Source of the DNA: Lepiota brunneoincarnata
Lineage: Eukaryota > Basidiomycota > Agaricomycetes > Agaricales > Agaricaceae
NCBI GenBank assembly: GCA_023014365.1
Contig: JAEBUN010000003.1
Span: 2,170,001-2,234,000, forward strand
Length of the DNA: 64,000 nt
Reading direction: 5' to 3'
In this document: positions 9,873 through 19,924 of the stretch, one piece after another
How positions within the stretch are numbered: position 1 is the stretch's first letter
Layout: every line of letters begins with the position of its first letter
Program-made: the position numbers and the translations under genes
The notes under the pieces: model-generated
What the model saw: only the letters and a program-made list of their open reading frames with translations
Told to the model about the DNA's origin: nothing
Database searches by the model: none

Positions 9873-11486
9873 ATGCCTCCAAAGAAGTTCTCGGCCTGAG
9901 AAACTCCATCACCTCCTCCCAAATCGAGAAGTAGAATCTCAGGATCAGGAACCCAAAGTCCAGATCCCAGAAGAAATCCTATCCCCACTCAGACACCATC
10001 CCTATTCTACCCCCCATCTCCATTCAACTCACCTGCTCCAAGTGCATCAACTGTCACATGCACTCAAACAAGTTTTGCTGAAGAACTAGCAGAATGACAA
10101 AGAATACAACACGAAAAAGAACTAAAAGAACACTATGAACAAGAAGAAAGAAGACGCAAACAAGCCAAAGAATATCGTGCCAAAGTAAACCCATTAAATG
10201 ATTACAAACTTCAAAGACTTGAATACGCCCTCAAGCAACCAAGAGAACTTTCCAAATCGGAAGAAAACTTACTCACATGCCACAAATATGCAGTAAATCA
10301 AGGAAGAACTCCCCCAGCAGACAATGACTCCAACGTCTATATAACAGATGACAACCAATCGGATCCTGATCCACAACCACCTGCACTACCCGCAGCAACA
10401 ATACCCTTAGCCCTACCAGCTCCTCCCTTACAACCAAAACAACCTCCAACACCACCACCACTGCCACCACCCAGACAGTTACAACTAATGGCTGCTGCAC
10501 ACACCCCAAAGGAGTTAGGACTCCTCAAACCCATCGCCTTTGATGGAACTAGAAGATTTTTGAAGATTGGATCTTCCAATGTGAAGTTTATGTGCTCACC
10601 AATGCAACCACTTACAACACTGACCTCGCTAGGACCTTATTTGTCCTTTCAACAATGCAATCAGGAGATGCCCAAGCCTGGGCCAGACAATACCTCCATG
10701 AGAGGAACACCCAAACCCAACAAGGGCAACCCATAGCCATGGAGTCATGGGACAACTTCACTGCCTGGCTCAGAGCCAACTTTACTCCGGCAGATGAACA
10801 TGCATATGTGCATACCAGGCTTCAAACCCTGCACCAAGCAGGTAAACCAATGACTGAATTCAACTCTCAGTTTAAAGAACTTGTCTGCCAATCCGGACTC
10901 AATGAAGATCGCACCCTGATCAATCTATACTGCAAGGCAATCAATCGCTGTATTGCCATGAAAATCAACAAATTGGAAAACCCTCCAACAACTATCGCCG
11001 CTTGGTACACCTGAGCCAATAAACTTGACAACAACTTCTGCCAAATCAATGCCCTCTACGGCACCCCCAGAAACACATTTCCCCAGAGGAACCAATACCA
11101 ACCCAACCATGGACCAAGCTATCCAAATAACAATGTGCCCTATGCACAATTCTATCAAAGGAGTAACGCTCCACGTTTCACCCCACAAGACCCACACACC
11201 ATGGAAATAGACCATGCCACAGTAGAAGAAGGATTCAAAGATCCTTATCCTGAAATACCCCAACCGGAATATACCAAAGAAGACTCCATTCAAGAACCAT
11301 TGGAGCTAGATGCTGTTGTCACCAGACAACAAATGAAATCATACCAGAACCAAGAATGCTTCCGATGCAGAGCTAAAGACCATTGGGTCAGCAAATGCCC
11401 ACAACCACCGCTAGCTAGACACTTCCCAGGAATGCGTACCAATTCCCCTCATCCTGCGAGAAACCCCAACTGTCCTTTCCTTGGAC
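9873..11486 (+). pseudogene. Gag of element D (main part)
   Basis: The start is MPPKKFSA in a CCACCATGC context. A proline/charged N-terminal region of about 220 residues precedes the capsid region (LLKPIAFDGTR, then DWIFQCEVYVLTNATTYN, then DAQAWARQYL). A zinc knuckle CFRCRAKDHWVSKC lies near 11360-11400. Stops are TGA at about 9897, 10096 and 11012. A frameshift lies near 10560 between FDGTR and the capsid continuation. The coding sequence is cut by element C at 11486 and resumes in phase at 19734. Confidence 0.8.
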
Positions 11487-12184
11487 TGTTATGATCCGTG
11501 CTCCTTCTGTATCCGAAGATAACTGGAGACGGCCTTCAATCACTCTACAAGGTGTCCGAGACGGTTGGCCTTATAGAGCTTAGTGGATCGCGCTCAATGA
11601 GATAACGAGGGAAGACGCCAAGTTAAGGCAGAGAGGTAAACGACCGCTGTTAACAAGATTAAAGCTTAGGGCTTTAATCTCTACTTGTACAGGCCTTATA
11701 TACCTATGAGGTGCTATATACTCGTTGTAGGTTACTTGGCTGTTCTACTGGTCGTGCGCAGTCCTGACCATGATGCACATCCTGGTTGATGGCATCCTAG
11801 CGTTATTTATATTACAATGAGTCAGTACTCTCGCTACTGCTGTGCGATGTTCCATCGCTTTCCTCTGACTCATAATCTCCTTCTCCCAATTGTATCTCCA
11901 TGGAGTCTTCTCCATTCTCGCTCTCCATTCTCTCGGTGCTTCCATCCGTATCGGAGGTTGGATCGGTTGATCCATGGTTATCTTCCTCGTCCTCGGGGTA
12001 TTCCAATATATCCTCCAGGGTTATCTCCATCCCTGCTTCTCTCGCCAGGTCCTGCATGGCGGTGTAGTATTCTCCTTCCTCGTCTTCGTATTCTTGTGCC
12101 TGTAGTTGGTCTGTAGTCTCCTGTACCCATCTTGTAAAGTCGAACAGTAATTCTTGTTCCTCCCGGTCTGGACTGTTCATAACA
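11487..12184 (-). repeat. 3' LTR of element C, 698 bp
   Basis: It is identical by eye to 19031-19728. On the minus strand it runs TGTTATGAAC to GATCATAACA and contains an open frame of about 125 codons rich in Asp/Glu/Ser that continues from the ORF3 region. Confidence 0.93.
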
Positions 12185-13383
12185 TTATCCCCTTCGTAAG
12201 GTCTGATGTCCTCATCAGACATATCCTCAGTATAGTCCGACAGGCTCTCCTGTAATGTTTGATTCGGCGATGGGGTCCCAGTCGAAGTATGGGTCGGGTT
12301 CTGGGGAGTCGCTTCGGTAACTTGGTGGTCTGGGGATGGCGGGTCTTGGGTGAGGTCGATGACGATGGGTTCTCTGGAGTGAATGGTGGCGGGTGTGCCG
12401 AAGGATCGATTCAGGAAGTCGGTGGCTTCCACTAGCAGATGTGGTGGTGGCGTTGGTGGTCGGAATGACGACGGGGGCATTTTGAATTCGGGTGCGGAGG
12501 GGTCTGGCTGAAGCGGGACGCTGCTCGGTGCTTGCAACAATGTGTCGAATATTGTTGTTTGTGGTTTCGCGTGTGAGGGATCGAGCTCTGCTTGGTATTC
12601 CTCGTGGGCGGCGATACAGGCCAGGTACCATACTTGCGGGTTGATGCTGGTAAGGGTTTCTCTCGCAGTGCTTCTCGTAATGGCCTGGGGCAATCTTTCG
12701 ACAATATCGACATTGGTAGCGCGGGCATCCTGCTTTGATATGGCCGAATCGACGGCAGCAATTGCAGCGAGTTCGGGTGGTGGATAAGTGAGTGGTGGTA
12801 GTCCCGATGGGGGCGTCATTAGAAGCAGATATAGCTTGTACAACACTTGATGGTTGGTTACTCGTATCCACCATGGGAGGGTTGGAAGGTTGGGTGGTGG
12901 TCCCGATAGGTAGGATAGGGCGGTCCTGACTTCCGCTTCCATTGCTCGGGCTTGGGATCGGACTCTCGAACGGGAATTCGGTGAGAGCGGTTGATAGCAT
13001 GGCAGAAATGGTGTTGCGGTCCTGTTCCTCTGTTGCGCTAGAAAGAATAGTGGCGCATAGTTTTTCGAATTCTGTTGCTCGGTCGTGGACGAGGCGCTTG
13101 TGATACAGAAGAGCAGTAAATGTCTTCCAGCAGGTGTCGACCAGGGGTACCATCGCTGGACTGCGTTTAAGACGGGTTCCGGTAATATGAAAGGGAACTT
13201 CGTGTAAAAGGATGGATCGTATCTCGGGTTGGTTGGAGGGAAGGAAGGTATGCCGGATGATATAAGGACTGTTGGTCCTGTCTGGTTGGTCGTCAGCGGT
13301 ATTGGTGGCAGGGTTAGGTTGGCTATTTCCTTCGACGCGGTTTGCCAGGGATATGATTCTTTCCCGGATGAGAAGGCGTCCAT
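11812..13383 (-). CDS. Alternate-frame ORF over the ORF3 region of element C, 523 codons
   Basis: The frame starts MDAFSSGKESYPW and is open for 523 codons, overlapping both the end of pol and the zinc-knuckle ORF in different frames. The first part is proline/hydrophobic. The second part (from about residue 225) reads like a normal soluble protein. The last 125 residues lie in the LTR and are strongly acidic, ending SSSESTDSL. Its tail before the LTR (PYEGDN) resembles the C-terminus of ORF3 in element D (EYPEEGN), where it is in the same frame as the knuckles. So at least the second half may be real coding sequence reached by a frame change. The start and use of this frame are unproven. Confidence 0.4.
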   Translation of the reverse strand: MDAFSSGKESYPWQTASKEIANLTLPPIPLTTNQTGPTVLISSGIPSFPPTNPRYDPSFYTKFPFILPEPVLNAVQRWYPWSTPAGRHLLLFCITSASSTTEQQNSKNYAPLFFLAQQRNRTATPFLPCYQPLSPNSRSRVRSQARAMEAEVRTALSYLSGPPPNLPTLPWWIRVTNHQVLYKLYLLLMTPPSGLPPLTYPPPELAAIAAVDSAISKQDARATNVDIVERLPQAITRSTARETLTSINPQVWYLACIAAHEEYQAELDPSHAKPQTTIFDTLLQAPSSVPLQPDPSAPEFKMPPSSFRPPTPPPHLLVEATDFLNRSFGTPATIHSREPIVIDLTQDPPSPDHQVTEATPQNPTHTSTGTPSPNQTLQESLSDYTEDMSDEDIRPYEGDNVMNSPDREEQELLFDFTRWVQETTDQLQAQEYEDEEGEYYTAMQDLAREAGMEITLEDILEYPEDEEDNHGSTDPTSDTDGSTERMESENGEDSMEIQLGEGDYESEESDGTSHSSSESTDSL

Positions 13384-13441
13384 CGTTGTCTGGCTCTGGG
13401 AGGTCTGGAGTGGTTGCTCGAGTGTTGGGTGGTTGGGTCAT
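12227..13441 (-). CDS. ORF3 of element C: tandem zinc-knuckle protein, 404 aa
   Basis: The start MTQPPNTRATTP overlaps the last 119 nt of pol in another frame. Residues about 80-160 look helical (LVDTCWKTFTALLYHKRLV). Residues about 235-270 hold two zinc knuckles: CNCCRRFGHIKAGC, the canonical C-x2-C-x4-H-x4-C, then CRYCRKIAPGHYEKHC with the wider spacing C-x2-C-x6-H-x4-C. The remainder is basic and proline-rich. There is no signal peptide or membrane segment, so it is not an envelope protein despite its position after pol. The same tandem signature occurs after pol in elements A and D. The function is unknown; nucleic-acid binding or a packaging role is only an inference. Confidence 0.65.
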   Translation of the reverse strand: MTQPPNTRATTPDLPEPDNDGRLLIRERIISLANRVEGNSQPNPATNTADDQPDRTNSPYIIRHTFLPSNQPEIRSILLHEVPFHITGTRLKRSPAMVPLVDTCWKTFTALLYHKRLVHDRATEFEKLCATILSSATEEQDRNTISAMLSTALTEFPFESPIPSPSNGSGSQDRPILPIGTTTQPSNPPMVDTSNQPSSVVQAISASNDAPIGTTTTHLSTTRTRCNCCRRFGHIKAGCPRYQCRYCRKIAPGHYEKHCERNPYQHQPASMVPGLYRRPRGIPSRARSLTRETTNNNIRHIVASTEQRPASARPLRTRIQNAPVVIPTTNATTTSASGSHRLPESILRHTRHHSLQRTHRHRPHPRPAIPRPPSYRSDSPEPDPYFDWDPIAESNITGEPVGLY

Positions 13442-16400
13442 TGGTGGGGTTGTCTAATTTGTGGGCCCTTTTATATTCTTCAATGACTTCCTTGGCGTTC
13501 TCCAGGTTTGCTTCTGGCTCCCAGGAATCCTCGGTGGGAAGGTATCCTTTCCATCTGACTAGGAATTGATACTTGTTCCGGAATTTTCTGTGGCGCAGTA
13601 TTGACTCGACCTCGTATTCTTCTTCTCCATTTACAAGGTCGGGTGGTGGGGCTGTGTTGTATTCCCCATGTGTGTCGTTCTCTTCTGCAGGCATTAGGAG
13701 GCTCGCATGAAACTTGTTGTGGATCTTCCATTTGGTGGGTAATTTTAGTTCGTAGGTAACAGGTCCGAGTTTTCTTGTTATGGTGAAGGGACCTTCTCGG
13801 CGTTGGGCCAGTTTCTTTGAGGCGTACTGAATTGGGAGGTTGCGGTTGTCGAGCCAAACCTTCTGTCCAACTTTTAGATTGATATCTGGCCGGTTATATC
13901 TTGCAGCCATTTTTAGTCTGGCTTGTTCATGCGCAGCTTGGGCTTCTTGGCGTATCTTGGCGAGGTATTTAAACTTCTCTCCTATTGCTGGAATGTTCGT
14001 TGGCTCCTCGGAGGTCGGAAATCCTTTGGGGCTTGATCCATAGAGGAGTTCAAATGGGGTATGTTGGTGTTCAGCGTGTGTTTTCGAGTTGTGGACATAT
14101 TCCAGGAGTGGGAGTGCCTTTACCCATTTGTTCGGGTTCGATGAGCAATAGATGCCAAGGTAGAGTTCTATTTCTTGATTGAATCGCTCTGTTTGTCCGT
14201 CTGTCTGGGGGTGGTAGGCGGTAGAGAGTGCTTGTTCGATTCCGAGTTGTTTGTAGAATTCTTTCATGGATTTGGCAGCGAATCTGGGGTCGCGATCACT
14301 GAGAACTTTCTCGGGAAGGCCAAATCTAGAGAATAGCCGTTTGATAAGAATTTCGGCGATCTTGTCCGCGTTGGCGGTTTTCGCAGTAGGTTCTAGAATT
14401 ATCCCCTTCGTAAGCTGGTCGACCACGACCAGTATAGAATCATGGGGTCCGTCCGGGGGTAGGTCTGTGATAAGATCCATCGAGATGTTCGAGAATGGAC
14501 GGGTAGAACGGGGTCCAGGGATAGGTTGAAGCGGTGGTTTTAGGGGGTGGCGATTGATCTTGTATTGTTGGCAAGCGCCACATCCTTTGACGTAGTTTTT
14601 GACAAATGATCGCATCCCGGGCCAGTAGGCGTATTCCTGGAGTTTTCTAGTTGTTTCTGCGATTCCAGGGTGTCCTGCGGTAGGTGAGTCGTGTACTCTT
14701 TGCAGTAAGCGGCGTCTGAGGTGTAGATCTTGTGGTATAAATAGCTTTCCTTGAACACGTGGGTGTCCTGAGTCATCTTCTTGGGCAATGTCGGTCTGTT
14801 TCTTTTTCTTCCACAGCTCTTTTATTTCCTTTTTAGTGTTTTCGTCGATAATATGGATATGTTGTGGCTGTTCTGGGGTGAAGAATTTGTCAGGGAGTGC
14901 AACGACCTGTTTGTTGTCTCTTGTCTTTGGTTCATGATCGGGTCGTCTGGAAAGGGCGTCTGCTGGTCCATTTTTCTTTCCAGGGATATGTCGGATTTCG
15001 ATGTCAAATCGTTGCATGTAGGCAATCCATCGGGCTTGTCTTCTGCTGAGGTCTTCAGGTTTTCTCCAGCGGCGAAGGTTGTCGTGATCTGACCATACGA
15101 TGGTCTTGTGTGATGATCCTTCTATGTGGTGACGCCATTCTTTGAGTGCTCGGATAATGGCAAAGAGTTCCTGTTCGGAGCAATGATAGTTGCGTTCGGC
15201 TGGTGAGAATCCTTTCGAGAAGTATGCGACTGGGTGTTTAATTCCGTTGTCGTCGCGTTGAAGTAGGACTGCTCCTGATGCAAATAGTGATGCGTCGCAT
15301 TCGATTTCGAAGGGTTTGTCTCGGTCGGGGACCATTAATACCGGTTCGCTTTGGAATTTTCTCTTGAGAGTATCGAAGGCGTTCTGGCATTCTTCTGTCC
15401 ATTCGAATTTCTTGGTTTTGGACATTAGGGCATTGAGAGGTTTTGCCCATGTGGCGTATTGGTGTATGAATTTTCGGTAGAAGTTGCAAAATCCTATGAA
15501 TTTTCGTACGTCGCGTGGGGTAGTTGGTGTTGGCCATTCAGCGATGCCTTTGAGCTTTGCTGGGTCCATCGAAACTGAGTCGGGAGTGATAATAACTCCT
15601 AGATATTCGAGTCGTTGTCGTTCGAATTCGCATTTCTCGGTTTTGAGGTATAGATCGTTGTCCTTGAGTATCTTGAGTACTTCTCTTGTGAGGCGTCGAA
15701 GTTCTTGTTTTGTTTTTGCGTGAATGAGGATGTCGTCCATGTAAACGATTACTCCTCCATTGGCGATGAGTTTTCGGAATAATGAGTCCATCATGGTTTG
15801 GAATGTTGCTGGGGAGTTACACATTCCAAAGAACATAACCGTGGGTTCGAATAATCCTCGGGGTGTCCTGAAGGCTCCTTTCCATTCATCTCCTTTGCGT
15901 ATGCGGATGTTGTTGTATCCTGCTCGTACGTCAAGTTTGGTAAAGTACTTTGATCCTCGGAGTTTGTCGAGAATATGAGAGATGAGGGGGAGGTTGTACG
16001 CATTTTTGACGGTATGCTCGTTGAGGTACCTGTAGTCTTGACAGGGGCGTAGTTTTCCGTCTTTCTTTCCTACGAAGAAGAAAGGTGATGCCATTGGCGA
16101 TTCGGATGGTCGAATGTATCCCTTTTGAAGGTTTTCTTCTAGGAACGTGTCGAGTTCCTTTTCTTCATTGAGGGAGAGTCGGTAGGACTTCATGGCAATT
16201 GGTTTGAATGATTCCTTGAGTTCAATTTTGTGATCCCATGGTCGTTGTGGGGGGAATCGTTCGGCTTGTTTCTTGCTAAATACTGGGAGGTATTCGTGGA
16301 ATTCCGTGGGTACGACTTTTCTTGGGTCGTCGTTTTTCTTCTCTCCGTGTTGTATGGCGAGGAATTGTGATGCGGAGGCTTTGAAGTTGATTTCTTCGAA

Positions 16401-16991
16401 GCTTGTGGGCTCTAGTGTGGAGATGTGGTTGAGTTGGTCGTTGTAGATCCAATCGGGTTCCATGGATTGGATGAGTTCTCGGAATATAGTGTTGTCCCAA
16501 CGTTCGTTTCTCCAGCGTAGTTGTTTGGCATCCCAGTCGATGTCTGGGTTGTGTTCTGCGAGCCAAGGGAATCCAAGGATGAGTCTTGGGCTTCCGAGGG
16601 AGACTACTTTTGGTTTGATCTCCATATTCTTCCCGTTAACCGTTAGGTTGAGGGTCGTGTAGTGGGTGGCTGTTCCATTTTCGTTAACAGATCCATCGGC
16701 ATTTCGTACTTCGATGGGTCGATCGAGGGGTGTTGTTTTGAATGAATGTTGTTTGACCATTCCGGGGTCAATGAAGTTTCCTGCTGCTCCTGAGTCAAGT
16801 AGGGCGAGTAGTTCCACGCTTTCGGGTCCTTCCTTAGTGAACTTGTGTTTTCGGATTCGACAGGGTAGATGTATTACGCGTGCTGACGATTCCTGTAACT
16901 TTACAACATTAATATCGTTTTGTGAATAGGAAAGGGAAGGAGGTCTTTGTGGAGGGCTAGACGTGGTGGCTAGTCTCCTTAGGCAAAATCC
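13323..16991 (-). CDS. Pol polyprotein of element C, intact
   Basis: An open frame of 1223 codons begins inside the slippery site before the gag stop and runs to 13323. Domains in order: aspartic protease (ALLDSGAAGNF), reverse transcriptase ([30 protein letters not shown]), RNase H (IECDASLFASGAVL, SEQELFAIIRAL), integrase HHCC zinc domain (AGHPG…CGACQQYK), DDE core (SMDLITDLPP, SDRDPRF, YHPQTDGQTERFNQE) and a C-terminal chromodomain (YEVESILRHRKFRNKYQFLVRWKGY). The chromodomain would direct insertion to methylated-histone chromatin. No ATG opens this frame before the protease, so expression by a -1 shift from gag is inferred. All catalytic motifs are present, so the copy may be enzymatically competent. 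Confidence 0.93.
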   Translation of the reverse strand, partial: GFCLRRLATTSSPPQRPPSLSYSQNDINVVKLQESSARVIHLPCRIRKHKFTKEGPESVELLALLDSGAAGNFIDPGMVKQHSFKTTPLDRPIEVRNADGSVNENGTATHYTTLNLTVNGKNMEIKPKVVSLGSPRLILGFPWLAEHNPDIDWDAKQLRWRNERWDNTIFRELIQSMEPDWIYNDQLNHISTLEPTSFEEINFKASASQFLAIQHGEKKNDDPRKVVPTEFHEYLPVFSKKQAERFPPQRPWDHKIELKESFKPIAMKSYRLSLNEEKELDTFLEENLQKGYIRPSESPMASPFFFVGKKDGKLRPCQDYRYLNEHTVKNAYNLPLISHILDKLRGSKYFTKLDVRAGYNNIRIRKGDEWKGAFRTPRGLFEPTVMFFGMCNSPATFQTMMDSLFRKLIANGGVIVYMDDILIHAKTKQELRRLTREVLKILKDNDLYLKTEKCEFERQRLEYLGVIITPDSVSMDPAKLKGIAEWPTPTTPRDVRKFIGFCNFYRKFIHQYATWAKPLNALMSKTKKFEWTEECQNAFDTLKRKFQSEPVLMVPDRDKPFEIECDASLFASGAVLLQRDDNGIKHPVAYFSKGFSPAERNYHCSEQELFAIIRALKEWRHHIEGSSHKTIVWSDHDNLRRWRKPEDLSRRQARWIAYMQRFDIEIRHIPGKKNGPADALSRRPDHEPKTRDNKQVVALPDKFFTPEQPQHIHIIDENTKKEIKELWKKKKQTDIAQEDDSGHPRVQGKLFIPQDLHLRRRLLQRVHDSPTAGHPGIAETTRKLQEYAYWPGMRSFVKNYVKGCGACQQYKINRHPLKPPLQPIPGPRSTRPFSNISMDLITDLPPDGPHDSILVVVDQLTKGIILEPTAKTANADKIAEILIKRLFSRFGLPEKVLSDRDPRFAAKSMKEFYKQLGIEQALSTAYHPQTDGQTERFNQEIELYLGIYCSSNPNKWVKALPLLEYVHNSKTHAEHQHTPFELLYGSSPKGFPTSEEPTNIPAIGEKFKYLAKIRQEAQAAHEQARLKMAARYNRPDINLKVGQKVWLDNRNLPIQYASKKLAQRREGPFTITRKLGPVTYELKLPTKWKIHNKFHASLLMPAEENDTHGEYNTAPPPDLVNGEEEYEVESILRHRKFRNKYQFLVRWKGYLPTEDSWEPEANLENAKEVIEEYKRAHKLDNPTNDPTTQHSSNHSRPPRARQRWTPSHPGKNHIPGKPRRRK

Positions 16992-18556
16992 TTAACCAGA
17001 GGGGCATCTGGGTGGTTGGATTCATTTGCAAAATGTTCATAGATGTCCTCGACTTCCTCGTCGGTTGCATCTTCTAGTATGTTGTATAGGGAATTCTTCT
17101 TCCTATAACTTGCTTGTCTTCTTCTGGATATCGCATTTGACCGGTTTCTGGCATCCAAATTGCGGGGTAATTCGGATCGGCGATATATTGTCTTCTTGGT
17201 GGGGCATTCGCGGGCGAAGTGTCCAGTCTTGCGGCAGTTGAAGCATCTCTTTTCTTTGAGATCCTTTCTTTGGGCGTCCGTGAGGATTGCATTGAGGGCT
17301 TCGCGGGTGCGTTCTTGTACCAACTGGTGGAGTCTGTCTTCTTCGGTCTCCTCGTCTTCATCAGCTTCCTCGGCGAGTAGATCTGGCTCGTCCTCAAAGT
17401 CGAGGTTGTAGACTGCTTCGGTGAGTTGGTCAATATCCATTGCGTTAGGGTCTGTTGCTTGATAGGGCAGTGGGACACGGCGCGTAAAGGCATTTCTTTT
17501 CCCTTTAAATGGGCGAGTGCGCGAAGTCGTTGGAAACGAGGGAGTTCCTCGAGTTTGCATATAGTCGCGTTGAGTTTGTAGTATTTGATATGCTGTTCGA
17601 GCTTGCTTGAACCAGTCGCTGAGTTTGTTTCCTGGATTGAGGCTAATTGTCTTGATTGCGACGGGGCGATCCAGCCCGTTCTTGAAATAGTTGACCGCCG
17701 CCACTCCATCTCCAAGGTCGGCCTGATAGGCAAGTATTTGGAACTGGGATATGTAATCATCGATATATCGTCCATTCTGTTTGAGGTGGCGGATTCTGTC
17801 CATTGCATCGGCGGGGACATTGTTTGGGGCGAAGGATGTATCGAGTCCTTCGAGGAATTTCTTCCATGTCGGAAGGGTCTGGCTTCCATCAAGCTCTTTG
17901 TTTGATTCCAAGAATGCTCCTCTCCATGTTGCGGCGGGGCCGGTGGACATGTATGAAAGGGCGAATTGTATTTTGGTCTTGTCATCAGGAAAGGCTCCTG
18001 GCTTTGCATCGATGTATAGTTGTACTGCATCCTTCCAGAGGCGGAAGTAGTCGGTCTCTCCATTAAAGGTTGGGGGTGTATTGATTTTTGCGGAGGAGGC
18101 CATATTGTTAATGTCAGAGGTTGTGGATTCCTCGTCGGAAGTGTGAATAGACCCGGTAGTGGGGCTAACTTCGGATGGTTCGGATTGTACAGGGGAACTG
18201 GATCGAGGCGGTGAGTGTACCGGTGATCCAAGTGGTGATGTGAGGGGTGAGAATGTTCTTGGGGGTTTCTGTTGCGAAGTGTTGTCGCTAGTTCTTGTAC
18301 TTGTTGAGGGTTGAGGACCGGAGGATGGGGTAGATGTTCTATGAATCGGCTCCCCGAGCTTTGAGCGGGTAGAGGTGGCAGTTCTTTCAGGTGGTGGTTG
18401 TTTAGGTAGGGATTGAAGAACTGATGCTGGGGGTGCTGGGTATCCTGGGTCTTCTGTTCGACGTTGAACTCTCTCGGTAGGTTGTGTAGGGTACGGTGCG
18501 GAACCAGAGGGTGAACGAGTGAGGGGTATAGGTTTTGTTTTCTTTTTAGGGTCCGT
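16979..18556 (-). pseudogene. Gag of element C with lost start codon
   Basis: It is nearly identical to the 525-residue Gag of element B. At the position of the initiator (18554-18556) it has ACG in the same CCACC-xxx-G context, and an in-frame stop lies just upstream. The first ATG in frame is codon 152 (18103, MASSAKINTPPTF), which would give a 374-residue Gag without the proline-rich N-terminus. The capsid region and the zinc knuckle CFNCRKTGHFAREC are intact. Initiation at ACG or at codon 152 could still allow some function, so the break is partial. Confidence 0.8.
16985..16991 (-). promoter_or_regulatory. Predicted -1 frameshift heptamer GGATTTT (element C)
   Basis: On the minus strand, G GAT TTT is followed by GCC and the gag stop TAA. 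Pol is open in the -1 frame from this point. Confidence 0.6.
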
Positions 18557-19030
18557 GGTGGAGGGGGTGTGAAGTCGGGTTCGGAGTCGGTTGTCGACTA
18601 GTCAGAACTGTTGGATTCTTCGTAGTCGGTGGCAAGGGGGTCGTTTCGGTTTGTAGACAGGGTGAAGAGGGAAGAAGTCGAAGGTGAAGGTGAGGGTGAA
18701 TAAACAACGCTTGCGGGTGCGTTATCCCAATCGACGCTTGAAGGTGCGGATGACCTGTATACAACGCTTACGGGTGCGTTATCCCAATCAACACTTAAAG
18801 GTGTGGATGACCTATCAACGCTTTCGGTGCGTCTGACCAAGGGTGCAGAGGGTATGGTGGCCTGCTCTACGGGGGTGTATCACCGGACAGCGACAAGGCG
18901 TGTCGTCAGATACGGTTGGCACTCGGATAGCGATAAAGCGTATCGTCTGCCGGTGTGGAAGGGTAGCGACAAGGCGTACCGATACCACGGGGTGTACGAT
19001 GGAGGTTGTCCAAAGGAAGCTTTAATCTAA
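18557..19030 (-). other. 5' leader of element C
   Basis: It holds the self-primer complement (19017-19028), TTGTCGCT-type short repeats (about 18885-18985) and a 57-bp tandem duplication (about 18700-18813). It mirrors 29479-29952 of element B. Confidence 0.7.
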
Positions 19031-19728
19031 TGTTATGATCCGTGCTCCTTCTGTATCCGAAGATAACTGGAGACGGCCTTCAATCACTCTACAAGGTGTC
19101 CGAGACGGTTGGCCTTATAGAGCTTAGTGGATCGCGCTCAATGAGATAACGAGGGAAGACGCCAAGTTAAGGCAGAGAGGTAAACGACCGCTGTTAACAA
19201 GATTAAAGCTTAGGGCTTTAATCTCTACTTGTACAGGCCTTATATACCTATGAGGTGCTATATACTCGTTGTAGGTTACTTGGCTGTTCTACTGGTCGTG
19301 CGCAGTCCTGACCATGATGCACATCCTGGTTGATGGCATCCTAGCGTTATTTATATTACAATGAGTCAGTACTCTCGCTACTGCTGTGCGATGTTCCATC
19401 GCTTTCCTCTGACTCATAATCTCCTTCTCCCAATTGTATCTCCATGGAGTCTTCTCCATTCTCGCTCTCCATTCTCTCGGTGCTTCCATCCGTATCGGAG
19501 GTTGGATCGGTTGATCCATGGTTATCTTCCTCGTCCTCGGGGTATTCCAATATATCCTCCAGGGTTATCTCCATCCCTGCTTCTCTCGCCAGGTCCTGCA
19601 TGGCGGTGTAGTATTCTCCTTCCTCGTCTTCGTATTCTTGTGCCTGTAGTTGGTCTGTAGTCTCCTGTACCCATCTTGTAAAGTCGAACAGTAATTCTTG
19701 TTCCTCCCGGTCTGGACTGTTCATAACA
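19031..19728 (-). repeat. 5' LTR of element C, 698 bp
   Basis: It is the upstream LTR of the minus-strand copy. On the minus strand it has a TATATAAG box, followed about 35 nt later by AAGCTTTAATCT, which is complementary to the primer site at 19017-19028. Confidence 0.93.
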
Positions 19729-19924
19729 TGGACAACAAAACACTTGTCCCAGATTTCCGAACCGGAATGCCCAACAATCACCACAATGCAAGTACTCCCT
19801 TGCCGTCGCAGAAGTCGCATCTCAGATGCGCCAAATGGTCGATGACCTCGACCCTGAACTCCAACAAGAGCTCCACTCCGTGCTAGCTGAGGATCCAGAG
19901 ATGCATCCATTCCAGGATTTTTAA
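19729..19924 (+). pseudogene. Gag of element D (C-terminal end)
   Basis: After removing element C with one TGGAC copy, the gag frame continues (GQQNTCPRFPNRNAQQ…) to TAA at 19922-19924. The last codons are CAG GAT TTT TAA, so GGATTTT (19915-19921) sits immediately before the stop, as in elements B and C. Confidence 0.75.

Larger units (their letters stand above)
11487..19728 (-). mobile_element. Ty3/gypsy element C, young copy, minus strand
   Basis: Its size is 8242 bp, with 698-bp LTRs at 19031-19728 (5') and 11487-12184 (3') and TSD TGGAC at 11482-11486 and 19729-19733. I saw no difference between its two LTRs. It is the inverted sister of element B at 28781-37023, which is one base longer. 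Pol and ORF3 are intact, but the gag start codon is ACG instead of ATG. It lies inside gag of element D. Confidence 0.95.

Noticed and set aside
11817..12116. 99-codon ORFs antisense to the LTR acidic frame, repeated in all four LTRs of B and C
   Set aside because: They are antisense shadows of the Glu/Asp/Ser-rich frame; they repeat only because the LTR does.
12227..13441. Interpretation of ORF3 as an envelope (errantivirus-like) gene because of its position after pol
   Set aside because: No signal peptide, no transmembrane segment and no furin-like site; instead it has two zinc knuckles.
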